Positions 22,142 to 32,163 of a DNA stretch of 64,000 nt are shown here, piece by piece. The stretch spans positions 27,831,444-27,895,443 of the forward strand of contig CM020502.1 in assembly GCA_009823395.1 (NCBI GenBank). Reading direction: 5' to 3'. The stretch's first letter is position 1. Each line of letters starts with the position of its first letter. Position numbers and translations under genes: made by a program. The DNA comes from Thamnaconus septentrionalis. Lineage: Eukaryota; Chordata; Actinopteri; Tetraodontiformes; Monacanthidae. A model generated the notes under the pieces. That model did no database searches. It saw only the letters and a program-made list of their open reading frames with translations, and was not told where the DNA came from.

Positions 22142-23300
22142 ATTAGCAAAATTTCTTTCCGGAAATTTTTTTGGAACGTAAATTTTCTCAAATTTACGTT
22201 CTGGAAAAAAGAAAAAAAAGTTGTGAAGTTGATGTAAAAGCCTTAACTCACTCTGTTAACTAGCTTTTGCTGCTTAAAAAACACTTGCTGCGTGAGCTTG
22301 TCGGCCTCCTGTGATCATGTGACCTCTTGGCTCTGTGCAGTGGTGCGAGTGGCTGGAATTTTCGGCCTTCCAGAAACTGCTAATCATTGCATTGCGTTTT
22401 TACGACGCCCACTTTCCCCCCATTGGCCCCGATCACCGCCGCCAACAAGTCGTCCTGAACCTGAGAGGGGGCGGAGCCACAGGCGGAGCTTGAGGGAGGA
22501 GGCCAGCGAGGTGGGACTGACAGGGTGGGGGAGGGGACGGCGGGGGTGTGGGGGGGTTGCGGGTTAATTCCCCGCCGTCCAATCAGCAGGGAGCGACGGC
22601 GGCGTGGGAGGATAATTACGAGTGTTCCTGTCAGCGGCGTCACGTCTCGGCTGATTCACTGGAGGGAGACGGAGGAGAGTGGGCGAGATGGAGCGACGGG
22701 GGGAGTCGGACCGCGGAGAGCAATTAATTAAAATCCCGTCTTCGTCTTCTTCTTCTTTTTTTCCAGATTCCTTTCATGTGCTGCCGCCGTTTGTTTAATG
22801 TTTAAAAGCTTCCTTTTTTTGCAGCTCGCCGAGTTGTTCTCAGTTTCCCGACGACGACGATGATGAGTAGTTTGGAGGAAAAAAAAAAAAACAAAAAAAG
22901 AGGAGTAGGAGGAGATCTGAAAAACAAATACTTAAATTGCTGCCTGGTGACGATGACAAAATGAATAAATTAAAAATAAATAAGTAAAATAAAAAAAGGA
23001 ACTTTGAATCTGTTTGTGGCGGAATTGAATCAAAACGGCAAGACAGAAAGTAGAACCAGTACAGGCATGCTAGGCTAACAGCTAGCAGCTACACAAAGCT
23101 CGGCTTCACCTGATTGGGCGACGCTTCTGCGGCCCATTAAGAGCCGGATGCATCCCGACTCGACACGTTTTTATTTGAATAAAAATAGTGTTTTTTCTTC
23201 TGACTGCCGACGGCTTAGAAGCAAACCGTTCTGTCGCCGTGACGCGAGTGAGAAAAGCGTGTGGCGGCGCTCGCTCTCTCGCTCGCTCGCTCGCTCCCTT
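22142..23300. other. Gene-free stretch
   Basis: GC-rich 22400-22720, then AT-rich with an A run near 22880. A TAGC cluster (GCTAGGCTAACAGCTAGC) lies at about 23069-23086. No exon or RNA gene. Confidence 0.5.
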
Positions 23301-23440
23301 CCTGGGAAAATTGATTGACAGCGGCGCCGCATCGATTGCACCTTTCAGCCATTTATCAAGCAAAAGTGTCAGATTATCCGTCGGCCTCTCCAAGCTTAAT
23401 GGAATCGACCGCCGCCGCAAACAATTAGGGGGCGTTGCCC
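23301..23440. other. Candidate conserved non-coding element with PBX-MEIS motif
   Basis: TGATTGACAG at 23312-23321 is the exact composite PBX-MEIS/PREP motif. It is followed by unique sequence (CATCGATTGCACCTTTCAGC, CCATTTATCAAGCAAAAGTG). Enhancer-like, with no coding signal. Confidence 0.3.
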
Positions 23441-23869
23441 CGCGCAGAAATGGATCAGATTGATCAGATTTTTTTTTTTTTTACATTGTCGCAGGTTGCT
23501 CTCGAGTTGAAAGAAATGAAAAAGGAGATGAAAATATAGAGGAAGAGGAACAAGAAGAGGGAAAAAGATCTAAAGCGAGACGAGACTCGGGCTGCAACAC
23601 TGGGATTAAGGGATTATTTTGCGGCGTTGGAAGGAGGTAAAAATTCTAAAGCCGCCAGTCTGGAGGTGATTTATGCAGACGGGTGATGGTATTGACCTGC
23701 GAGGACTCTCGCCGCAGGATGATCATGAGCTCCGGCTCTGGTGGAGAGGAAGAAGGAGGAGAAGAAGAGGAGGAGGAAGGAAGCGCTTCGTTCCTTCCAT
23801 CATCTCAAACATTTTCTCCCCCCAACAAACTGATTCACTCGCGAGCCGCCGGCTGCATTTCACCTCTCA

Positions 23870-23870
<1 letters not shown>

Positions 23871-23907
<37 letters not shown>
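23871..23907. repeat. (AC)18 microsatellite
   Basis: Uninterrupted AC tract. A (CCGT)n run follows at about 23961-23978. Confidence 0.96.
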
Positions 23908-23909
<2 letters not shown>

Positions 23910-23978
23910 GGCAGAAAATTCATCTTATCGACAGCAAATCAGCTGCCGCTTCAATTTTGCGTCCGTCCGTCCGTCCGT

Positions 23979-24343
23979 CTGTGAGCACTGAGCCGCAAAT
24001 AAACGTCTAAACAACCCGGCAGCCAATCAAATCACAGCATCCCGGTATCCTGCGACTGGGATGGAGGATGAATAGACGGATGAGGTGGAGGAGGAGGGGC
24101 AGGAGGATGAGGAGGAAGAGTAGGAGGGGAGGGCTGGTTGGACGCCTGAGACGAATTAGAGAGACATGATGAATGACGCAATATTTTCCCGCCAGAGGGA
24201 AACTATTGCGCTTCAAATTAGAGGGAGTAGTTGAGGGGAGGTGGAGGAGGTGAAGGAGGCGGAAGGGAAAAATAATCTGGAATAAAGCAGTAATGAGTGT
24301 CCGCCCCACTGTCTAAATCCTTCTAAACGGTCCAGGCAGTAGT
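23979..24343. other. Gene-free stretch
   Basis: Purine-rich GGAGGA segments at 24085-24135 and 24235-24265. Nothing else. Confidence 0.5.
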
Positions 24344-24505
24344 GTGCTTAGCCCTCTGTTTTCAGCCTTCTGCGGAAACTAAAGCTTTGCTGGGTCTTCG
24401 TCACTTTTGCAAAGACGACACAAACAAGGTGGTCCTGAAGGGGCAGAGAGACAGTGGGGGGAGTGGTCACAGTGAGGTGTCAGTGCCCTTTGTGACGTCG
24501 TGAGT
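24344..24505 (+). mobile_element. Dispersed family A copy 4
   Basis: It opens with GCTTAGCCCTCTGTTTTCAG and closes with GTGCCCTTTGTGACGTCGTG. Both ends of the family are present about 150 bp apart. Confidence 0.65.
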
Positions 24506-25590
24506 GGTGAAAAGGGGATTTGGAGTTAACCTTTTTTCTGACAAGTAGTATTTCATCAATTTTCAAATTTTGGAAATTTTGTGGCGTTTTTCAGCATCGT
24601 TGAGTGTCCAAAAAAGCAATATGCAACTTCGATGTTAACTATTATTATTATTACTATGTACATTTTATCCGTCACATTCAAGCACATTAGCAACATCTCA
24701 AAAAACAAAAAGAAAAAAAAGAAGGTATGTTACACCTAACTAAAAAAATAAATAAAAAAAAAATCTGAAATAAGAACACATTTTGGTCCAGAGTCGACAA
24801 GAAAACTTTTAAATCTATTTGCCACTTTTCTTTTTTGGCTTTTTTTGCTTTTTCTTTTTTTTTGGAATAAAATTGTCACCTTTTGCACAACAAGAGTGGC
24901 TAATTACATTTGGAGGAGCGGCCGACGCTAAAGGAAGCAATGAGGCAGCTTTACTTTAGCATTTAGATAATTGGATAAGCTCTCGGCCTCTGAGGAAAGC
25001 CCAGGGGTCGTTTCACTCACCAGAAAAAGGGGGAGAAGGAGAAAAAGGAAAAAAAGACAAGAAAAAACAAAGCTCCGAACAATGAGAGTCACACTTACGG
25101 TGACACAAAAGCCTTTTTCTTTGCGAGTCAAACTGCAGCAATTACGATCCGAGCCACTGCGACGTATTCCGTGTTCTTCGACTTTTAAGGCACAAAAAAT
25201 TGACTCATACACTAAGCAGATGACTGACTGCTGTAGGGGAAAGAAATGAAAAAATCAATGCTACGCTTCATTTGAAGCTAACGAAGGAAGGTCGGCAGCG
25301 GCGCCACTGGTTTGTGACTGATTTCAATCAACGTATTCAAAGCGTCGTCGTGAGACGGAAATGGAGAAGGAGCTCAATTAAAAAAAAGCCGAACAGCGGC
25401 GGTGGCGGACCGGAGAGACGGCGTCCGGTGGTTAGCTTGTGGCTAGCGTAACGTTCCGCTAGTTGGACTTATTTATTTTCGGGGTCTGCATACAGTTTCT
25501 GCAGAGCTTCTGGAACAACAGCGTAGGAGTTCTGTCAACATTTTAAGTCAACTATCTTCTGAATATTTCAATAGAAATGATTGGTTTTTA
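24506..25590. other. Gene-free AT-rich stretch
   Basis: Poly-A/T tracts and AAAAATAAATAAA repeats. A TAGC-rich patch lies at 25430-25460. No supported feature. Confidence 0.5.
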
Positions 25591-25749
25591 GCGCTGCCGC
25601 CTCACAGCAAGAAGGTTGTGGGTTCGATTCCAGGTCGAAGACCTTTCTGCGTTGTAGTTTAGCTGGGTTCTCTCCAGGTTCTCCAGCTCTCTAAACTCTA
25701 AATTGTCAATAGGTATGTATGCGAGTGCGAATGGTTGTTTGTCTCTATA
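25591..25749 (+). mobile_element. tRNA-like SINE, 3' part missing
   Basis: It starts with GCGCTGCCGCCTCACAGCAA and carries a B-box-like GGGTTCGATTCC at about 25621-25632, as in the tRNA-related head of a repeat I recognise as common in teleosts. Its 3' part (from about 25690, TAAATTGTCAATAGGTATG to GTTTGTCTCTATA) matches the retroposon at 60589. It stops exactly where the family B element begins at 25750, so the later insertion or a deletion removed the tail. Confidence 0.65.
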
Positions 25750-26265
25750 CCTGCGTTTCCATCACCCCTAGAATTGCGCAGAACCTAAATATGGCAAAAA
25801 AAGAACTGGTCCTGAAAAAAGCTAAACTTGTTAAAAAAAAAAAAACAACAACTATCAAATACGGGTAAAAGGTTTTGATGCTCTCATGAGGCGGTTTTTC
25901 AGACATATCGATATAGGGGTATATCGCAAAAGTGTCATTGAAACACTTATTTGCATTTACACGTCAGTGGACGTGATGTACGGGGTCACCAGTTCACTTC
26001 AAGTGAAAATGGTGTGTTATGTTTGACGGAGGAGGAAACACAATGTTTTTTTACAAGTAATCAAAGTGAAAAATATAACAACCATTCTTGACAGCAATCA
26101 ACATTGAAATGCAGGTTTATCGCAAAAGTTACCTCCATCCTCCTCAAAGTGGGGTCTCGCGGGACGAGATGTGATGAGAATTAAAGCTTATGCATTTCGC
26201 ACCATTCAATGGAACCACCTGCAAATCATAATTGTACTTTGTCGATATTTTTGAAATATTGCATT
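25750..26265. mobile_element. Family B inverted-repeat element (MITE), copy 3
   Basis: It begins CTGCGTTTCCATCACCCCTA after TA. It shares GGTTTTGATGCTCTCATGAG, ATATCGCAAAAGTGTCATTG and CAGTTCACTTCAAGTGAAAA with the other copies. An internal end-like ATTGAAATGCAGG occurs near 26115, and further family sequence (CAATGGAACCACCTGCAAAT) continues to about 26265. The right TIR is decayed and the boundary uncertain. Confidence 0.65.
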
Positions 26266-26910
26266 CATTTATTTATTTATTTATTTTTTCCCCTGCTGTT
26301 CAAGTCCAAAAAAAATCTCCCAAAAACCTCTGGGAGTGAGCAGCTTCCTAATGCTATGTATTCAAACTTAACTGTGTGAGTTTTTCTTTAAACAGCATGT
26401 GTTTTCCATTCTATGCGATGCAACAGTGTGACGGATGGGGACCCCCTGAGGCTGAAGCAGGAACTGTGGCTGAAAGTCTCCCTGAGGTGGTGCTGAAACG
26501 CTCCATGCGACCTTGGAGGACGTGTTTAGCCGGAAAAATAATCGACGGGAGGCCCATGAATAGAAATCAGCCCGACGCAAACACGGGTAAACATGGCAGC
26601 AGTGGCCCGGAGTGCCTCCGGTGGCCAGGCTGGGAATTCTCGGCGCTCCCAGAGGCAATTCTTGTTTTTTTGTCACTCTGTTTTTTCTTTTGGGTTTTAA
26701 AAGACGGGTCAGCGTCTGTTTTCCCCCTCGGCGAGCGCCTGGACTGCGGCGCAGAAGAAAGGAGTTTTTTTTTCATTTTCTGTTTGGGTTGTTTCTTTTT
26801 TGAGATGCCGATGCGGGAACCAAATGTAAACACGGAAAACGGCAGTTTTCCCCGAGGAAATCAGCCGCTGTGAAGACAAAGAGTCAGAACACATTCAGAG
26901 ACGGAGCAGA
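26266..26910. other. Gene-free stretch with unique CNE-like segment
   Basis: (ATTT)n at 26265-26287, then unique sequence at about 26395-26660 (GCCGGAAAAATAATCGACGG, CCCATGAATAGAAATCAGCC). A 165-codon open frame spans part of it with no recognisable family and ends in Phe-rich filler. Confidence 0.3.
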
Positions 26911-27420
26911 TGGATGGATGGATGGAAGGAAGGAAAGAATGATGGGTGGATTGACAGATGGAAGGAAGAAAGGAAGGACGGAAGGAAGGAAGGGAGGGAA
27001 GGAAGATGAAAGGGAAGGAAGGGAGGGAGTAAGGAAGGAATAATGGAAGGAATTAGGATGGATGGGAAGAAGGAAGGTAGGGAGATAGAATGGAAAGAAA
27101 TTAGGATGAAAGGGAGAGAGGAAAGATAGAAGGATGGAATGGAATTAGGATGGAATAGAAAGAAGGAAGGAAGGATGAACAGAAGGAAGGAAGATAGGGA
27201 GGGGAGATGGAAGGAAGGGAATTAGGATGGTAGGGAAGGAAGGAATGGATGGAATGAAATGAGGATGTAAGAGGAGCAGCATCGCCGAGGAAGGTAGGGA
27301 GGGAGGGAGGAAGGAACGGACGAAGGAAGGAAGTGAGAGTTGGAAAGGTAGGAGGGTTGGGAGGAGGAATGATGGATGACGGAAGGAATTTATAAAGGAA
27401 GGAAGGAAGGAAGGAAGATT
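26911..27420 (+). repeat. 510-bp GGAA/GGAT purine-rich satellite-like tract
   Basis: Dense tandem GGAA units mixed with GGAT, GGGA and AGAA. Several short sub-repeats such as GAATTAGGATGG recur. Confidence 0.92.
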
Positions 27421-28045
27421 TTCCCAGCCTGGACAAAGCAGAGATGGGAATGTGGTAAAGTCCTCATGGCTGCGTCACAGCAGCAGCATTGCTGTTATTT
27501 TTTTTGCTGCCACTTCCTGGTTTACCACAAGTTTCTTCCTTCAGGCTGATTTGATGATTGGACCCCCCCCTCCCAAAAAAAAAAAAAAAAAAAAAGCCTC
27601 CATCCAAGAGGCTTTTTTACAGCTCGGCGGGGTGTAGAACAACCCAACGGCCAACAGTGGCGGACGTCGTCGTCCGAATGCATCGGGCCACGGTGGCAGA
27701 GTGAAGTGAGAGCAGCCGGCGTGCCGCTGGAAGCCAGAGGAGGAGCAGCAGGAAGAGGAGGAGGAAGAGGAGCAGCAGCGAGGAATTATTCTTGATAAGT
27801 CGTCTGAGGGAAACATAATCACGGCTGTGAGCTTGTGACGAGCGCTGAAGGGGGGGAGAAGGAAAAAAAGAAGGAAAACTTTCAGCGAATCTTTTTCTCT
27901 CCTTCGCTGGAGAATCCGGAAAGATGTCGGAATTTTTTTTTTTCTTTTCTCCTCCTTTTCCTTCCTCTCCTGCAGTTGGCGACAGATGTGTCAGAGCAGG
28001 AGACGCTGCCGAGCTCTCCAGGGACTTCTTTAAGTGTCAGTGGGA

Positions 28046-28047
<2 letters not shown>
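27421..28047. other. Gene-free stretch
   Basis: A C run and a long A run at about 27564-27595, and GGAGGA/GCAGCA low-complexity at 27735-27780. No gene. Confidence 0.5.

Positions 28048-28103
<56 letters not shown>
28048..28103. repeat. (CA)28 microsatellite
   Basis: Uninterrupted CA tract; complementary partner at 28194-28252. Confidence 0.97.
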
Positions 28104-28106
<3 letters not shown>

Positions 28107-28191
28107 TATTTTTTTGTCAGAAGTGCTGAATAATGGTGCTGTACTAAGCAGGTTGGGCCAATTAGGCCCAGTGGGGACTGGGTACAAGTGC

Positions 28192-28193
<2 letters not shown>

Positions 28194-28252
<59 letters not shown>
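28194..28252. repeat. (GT)29 microsatellite
   Basis: Uninterrupted GT tract, the inverted partner of 28048-28103 at a distance of 90 bp. Confidence 0.97.
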
Positions 28253-28253
<1 letters not shown>

Positions 28254-28383
28254 CTCTTCAGCGCCCAACGTCAGAATGTTGTCAGACATCTGCAGGAAGG
28301 AGGAAGGTAGCAGGTCGCGGCGGCGAGTGTCTACAACAGGAAGTGGGCGTCGGCTCGCTGCAGAGATAATGAGAGAGGGTTGC

Positions 28384-28406
28384 GGGGGGAGGGGGAGGGG
28401 GAGGGG
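28384..28406 (+). other. Strong G-quadruplex motif
   Basis: Four runs of four to six G separated by single A residues (GGGGGGAGGGGGAGGGGGAG followed by GGG). Confidence 0.65.
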
Positions 28407-28544
28407 CTGGCCTTGGACCAGTGCAGCCAGTCAGTCAGCTAAGCGTGGGGGGGGGGCAATAGTTGGTCCACAGCATCGAGAAGTTTCCACACATTCAAAT
28501 TGTCAGTGCAAACATTTGGTGTGGGGGAGCTAAAAACAAAAAAG

Positions 28545-28630
28545 AAAAAAAAAGGGGGTGGAGCCAAAACTCAGTTCTGGGGACAGGGGATCAGCCGCCC
28601 TTCTGTGACATCACAAACAGGCTTTTGATT
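28545..28630 (+). mobile_element. Dispersed family A copy 5 (partial)
   Basis: It has the internal GGGGGTGGAGCCAAAAC block and the end GCCCTTCTGTGACATCACAA. The TTTAGCCCTCTG end is missing. Confidence 0.55.
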
Positions 28631-28715
28631 TCCAGGACCTCGACAAAGTGGAAGAACGACAAGTTCTCCTCTAAAAATATTCCGATATTCCAACAGACGA
28701 GCGAGGAGGAGGAGC

Positions 28716-28729
28716 CCAGTAGGGGGCGC
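28716..28729 (+). promoter_or_regulatory. CTCF-like motif, full consensus match
   Basis: CCAGTAGGGGGCGC matches CCASYAGRKGGCRS at all 14 positions. Confidence 0.45.
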
Positions 28730-29317
28730 CGCTAACACCGCCGGCCCTCCCGGACACTCCAGAAGGCCTCGCCTACACAACACACTGCACCCCATGTGCA
28801 GTGCCGAAGAGTCCACAAACGCAGTTTGTTTGTTTTTTTCGTCATCTTGCGAGTCTGTTTCCAGATTAATCTCCCACCAGCGTCACCCATCCGTTCTGGT
28901 GGGGTGGACCTTTGGAATTATCCCTCCCTGAAGCATCTAGCCGGAATTGCCGCCGCCACCGCCGGAGAGTGCACGCTGCCAAGATTTATTTTACATTTTC
29001 TGTTTCAAAAAGTTTGGCCTCAGTTTTTCGGGTGATTTTCTCCTCGACAGCCTCCAACCACTCGGCGGCAGCGGCGGCCCCGGGGGCCCCTCGGAAACAC
29101 CTCGCTAATGTTATCTAAGCGCTTTTGAGGAGCGCCGCGGCTCCCAGGGCGGATCATTAAACCGGCGGATAACGGATGGAGGCGGGAGGCGGTCCGGGAA
29201 CGCCGCCGTTGTCGGGAAACACAGTTGGCGGCGGCGGCGGCAGAGGGACGAGAACCGAGAGCGGCGTTCCTCCCGTCGTCTAAACAGCGCTCATTAGCAG
29301 CGGAGGAGCCGGCGAAG

Positions 29318-29335
29318 CAGCAGCAGCAGCAGCAG
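29318..29335. repeat. (CAG)6 microsatellite
   Basis: Six CAG units followed by AG-rich sequence to about 29440. Confidence 0.9.
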
Positions 29336-29572
29336 GAAAAAGAGGAGGAGAAGAAGGAGAAGAGGAGGACGTGTGTGGAAAGCGGGACAGAAGAAGCTGC
29401 TGCTGCTGATGAGGAGGAGGAAGGAAGGAAGGAAGAAGTGAACGACTGCTTCCTGCTGAATCTGCAGCTGGACGGTGGAAAAAAAAAAAAACAGCCTCTT
29501 CCTGTCACTTCCCTTCAACCGCCCGCCAATTAGGCAGCAGCGGCGGCGGGCGGGCGCACGTGCATGCAGGTT

Positions 29573-29574
<2 letters not shown>

Positions 29575-29614
<40 letters not shown>
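29575..29614. repeat. (AC)20 microsatellite
   Basis: Uninterrupted AC tract. Confidence 0.97.
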
Positions 29615-29616
<2 letters not shown>

Positions 29617-30305
29617 TCTAATCACATGATGAAAAGCGTGCATGCTGTCCGTCCACCCACCCGTGTGACACACGCCATCAAGCTGCAGCTACAGTAGCCA
29701 GTGATTAGTGTAGGAGCTCCAGAGCAGCAGCAGCAGCAGCAGGGAGCTTTTTTCACGAAGCCGGGAATTGAAACGATTTGCTAGGAGAGCAGAATAAAAA
29801 AATAACACTAACAAAAAAACAAAAAACATGTAACATGTTTTTTTTTTTTCTTGGGATTGAAAAAGATGCATTAAGCCTGAGTCTTTAAAACCGGAGAACA
29901 AAGTGACCAATCAAATTCATTCCAGATAATTGACAGTAAACTCAGAAGAAGAAGAAGAAAAAGAAGAAGATGCAGAGGAAGAGAAGCCTACAGGCTCCAC
30001 GGGGGCTAAAAACTCCCACATGCTGGGAGCTCGACCACGTGGCTGTGCTACACGTGCTTCCTGGCGGGAGGTCGGCCGCTGCCGCCGCCACGTCTCCAGG
30101 ACCCCGACGCTAATTGAAGCCGTTTTCGCTGAACCGCGGCAATTATGGTGGCCGAGCGCCGCCGGCCTTCCGCCCGCTCGTGGCCTCCTCCACCTCCTCC
30201 AACTCCACCTCCTGGGGTTCGAGACAGACGACCGCACGTAACAAGCTGTCGGAGGACGGATGCAACTTTTCCGTCACTTTGCTGGGAACGTTAATGATGT
30301 TTGAG
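29615..30305. other. Gene-free stretch with unique GC-rich segment
   Basis: A (CAG)n run near 29726-29741, GAA-rich 29945-29985, then unique sequence 29995-30240 including CGCTAATTGAAGCCGTTTTC and GCGGCAATTATGGTGGC. The open frames there resemble no family. Confidence 0.35.
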
Positions 30306-30328
30306 GGGTCAAAGTCCGAGTTTGACCC
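30306..30328. promoter_or_regulatory. Inverted nuclear-receptor half-sites
   Basis: GGGTCAAA at 30306-30313 and its reverse complement TTTGACCC at 30321-30328 flank a 7-bp spacer. The left arm with its flank (GGTCAAAGTCC) also resembles the HNF4-type CAAAGTCCA motif with one mismatch. Confidence 0.3.
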
Positions 30329-30549
30329 GACGACGCTGGACTTCCAGGGAGTCGGCCAGGAGGAAGCGGAGGGCTTTTTATGTTCCTCACCCTTCAGACT
30401 TCTCCTCCTCCTCTTCCTCCTCTTCCTCTTCCTCCTCCTCCTGCCGTGACGACGCTGTTTATTTCAGCCGCCACACTCTAAGCACAATGTGTCGGTTAGT
30501 CTGTCCTCGCCGCCTGGCTGCTCTGATCTCAAACCCCCTGAGAGGAGTT

Positions 30550-30582
30550 TATATAAAGCACCCGACATCAGCAACCATCACT
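30550..30582 (+). promoter_or_regulatory. Possible TATA-type core promoter
   Basis: TATATAAAG at 30550-30558 is followed by an initiator-like CCATC with A at 30577, 27 bp downstream. No exon is recognised after it; the next 450 bp is purine-rich simple sequence. A chance TATA is quite possible. Confidence 0.2.
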
Positions 30583-30590
30583 GAGTTGGA

Positions 30591-31025
30591 GAGGAGGAGG
30601 AGAGGAGGGGGGGATGACAGGAGGAGGAGAGGATAAAGAAAACAAGAGGAGAGGGGGAGGAGGAGGAGTGGATGAAGAGGATGAGGAAGGGGGGAAAGGG
30701 GAGGGAAGGATAAGAGGGAGGGGAAGGACAAGGAAAGAGAGGAGGAGAGGAGAGGAGAGGAGAACACGAGGAGAGGATGAAGAGGGTGTAGGAGAGGAGG
30801 TGAGGTGAGAAGGAGAGGGGGAGTGAAGGACAGAAGAAGTGGAGGAGAGGGGAGAGAAGAGAGGGAGAGGAGGAAAGCAGAGGAGAAATTGGGGACCGGT
30901 GGACAAGAGGAGAGGATGAAGGAGGGGTGGGGGGGTGGGGGTTGGGGGGGGTTGAGATGAGGAGGAGCAGTGAAGGAGAGGAGGCTGGGAGCAAGTGGAG
31001 GTGAGGAAGTGAAGAGGTGAGGACG
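30591..31025 (+). repeat. 430-bp polypurine GGA/GGAGA tract
   Basis: Nearly all A/G with GGAGAGGAGAGG units and a G run near 30926-30952. The Ser/Pro/Leu open frames on the minus strand are by-products. Confidence 0.92.
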
Positions 31026-31078
31026 AAGAGGAGGAGAGGGCCGTTCTTCACAGGCAGGGAGGAGTGGAAGCAGGAGCC

Positions 31079-31094
31079 ACACACACACACACAT

Positions 31095-31130
<36 letters not shown>
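31079..31130. repeat. CA microsatellite
   Basis: CA tract with one ATG interruption. Confidence 0.95.
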
Positions 31131-31133
<3 letters not shown>

Positions 31134-31262
31134 TTCAATCATCCTCTCCTGGCAGTTTCTCTCTGTTCGTCACACTGTTGCTGTCAAAGTCAACACTGTG
31201 ATTTTCCTTTTTTTGCTGCTCAAACAAGAGAAATACAGTAAAGGGGGCGGAGTTCCCCCCCC

Positions 31263-31280
31263 CACACACACACACACACC
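31263..31280. repeat. (CA)9 microsatellite
   Basis: Short CA tract after a C run. Confidence 0.85.
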
Positions 31281-31390
31281 GGAACGCCGCCCGTCCGCTG
31301 GTCGCTTTTTAATTTTTCCGCCCACTTCCTGGCCCTCGCCGACCCCACAGCCGCTCGTTACGGCCGGAGGGGGCGGACGGCTCATCAAGG

Positions 31391-31400
31391 TGATTGACAG
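31391..31400 (+). promoter_or_regulatory. PBX-MEIS composite motif
   Basis: An exact TGATTGACAG, the second in the window after 23312. Confidence 0.3.
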
Positions 31401-31597
31401 GGCGACAGGTGGAACACGGAGGGGGGGCGGGGCTACCGGCCGACCGAGGCCAATCAGTGTCAGGCCGGGAATCAAACCGCCGGTCGCGCATTATCGCAGA
31501 AAAAAAAAACAACTAAAAACTGAAAAAATCAATGTGCTCACTGCTGCTGCTGATGATGAACATCTCAGTGAGGAGAAAAGTCTTGCGTCCTGAAATG

Positions 31598-31785
31598 ATC
31601 CCTTTGTGACATCACGAAAGGCCTCACAAACAACTCGCGTAACAACTACCCCTGGACAGGTCATTAGGTGAAACTATTTATTTTTTTAAACCAAACTTCA
31701 TGCTTTTATTTTTGACAAACATTAAAGATCCATCATCACCCTTTAGTTCTAACAGGAGGCTGCAAACAGAGGGCTAATCGCACGA
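31598..31785. mobile_element. Possible dispersed family A copy 6
   Basis: Both end signatures are present (ATCCCTTTGTGACATCACGA and GGAGGCTGCAAACAGAGGGC). The first is nearly palindromic, so its orientation is ambiguous, and the middle does not align with other copies. Confidence 0.45.
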
Positions 31786-31948
31786 CTCTCTGGAGCTCCA
31801 GGTTGCATTTTTATATTCTAGTCAATAGGCAAAAAAAAAAAAAAAAGCGTCTATTGGACTGCAAATGACAGCTCGACTTCGGCAATCTGATTGGTCGTTG
31901 GCGACGGAGAGGCGGAGCAAAGATTATCATGTAGGACAGGACTGGAGT

Positions 31949-31980
31949 GCGCGCGCGCGCGCACACACACAGACACACAC

Positions 31981-32029
<49 letters not shown>
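31949..32029. repeat. (GC)7 to (CA)n compound microsatellite
   Basis: Alternating GCGCGCGC passes into a CA tract of over 60 bp, a potential Z-DNA-forming stretch. Confidence 0.95.
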
Positions 32030-32031
<2 letters not shown>

Positions 32032-32132
32032 ATATAGCGTGCAGATCAAAGTGAGGATGTGCTTGTCGTGTAGTTCATGTGAAAGGATTTTAACCAACAA
32101 ATGAGCCTCGACCCCTCACGTCGCTTGCAGTT

Positions 32133-32163
32133 ACTGACGGCGCCCCCCTGTGGCGCCGTCAGT
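32133..32163. other. Perfect 12-bp stem-loop
   Basis: ACTGACGGCGCC at 32133-32144 and its exact reverse complement at 32152-32163 flank a 7-base loop. The stem is GC-rich. It is followed by a T run at 32167-32178, but this is not a bacterial terminator context. Confidence 0.6.

Noticed and set aside
25612..25640. tRNA gene, from the B-box-like GGGTTCGATTCC
   Set aside because: No cloverleaf can be folded around it. The flanks match a teleost SINE.
26376..26873. 165-codon open frame on plus
   Set aside because: The first 90 residues are not low-complexity, but no family is recognised, and the frame ends in T-rich Phe filler. Left as unique non-coding sequence.
27835..28533. 232-codon open frame on plus
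   Set aside because: It runs through (CA)28 and (GT)29, giving Thr-His and Cys-Val repeats. The rest shows no domain.
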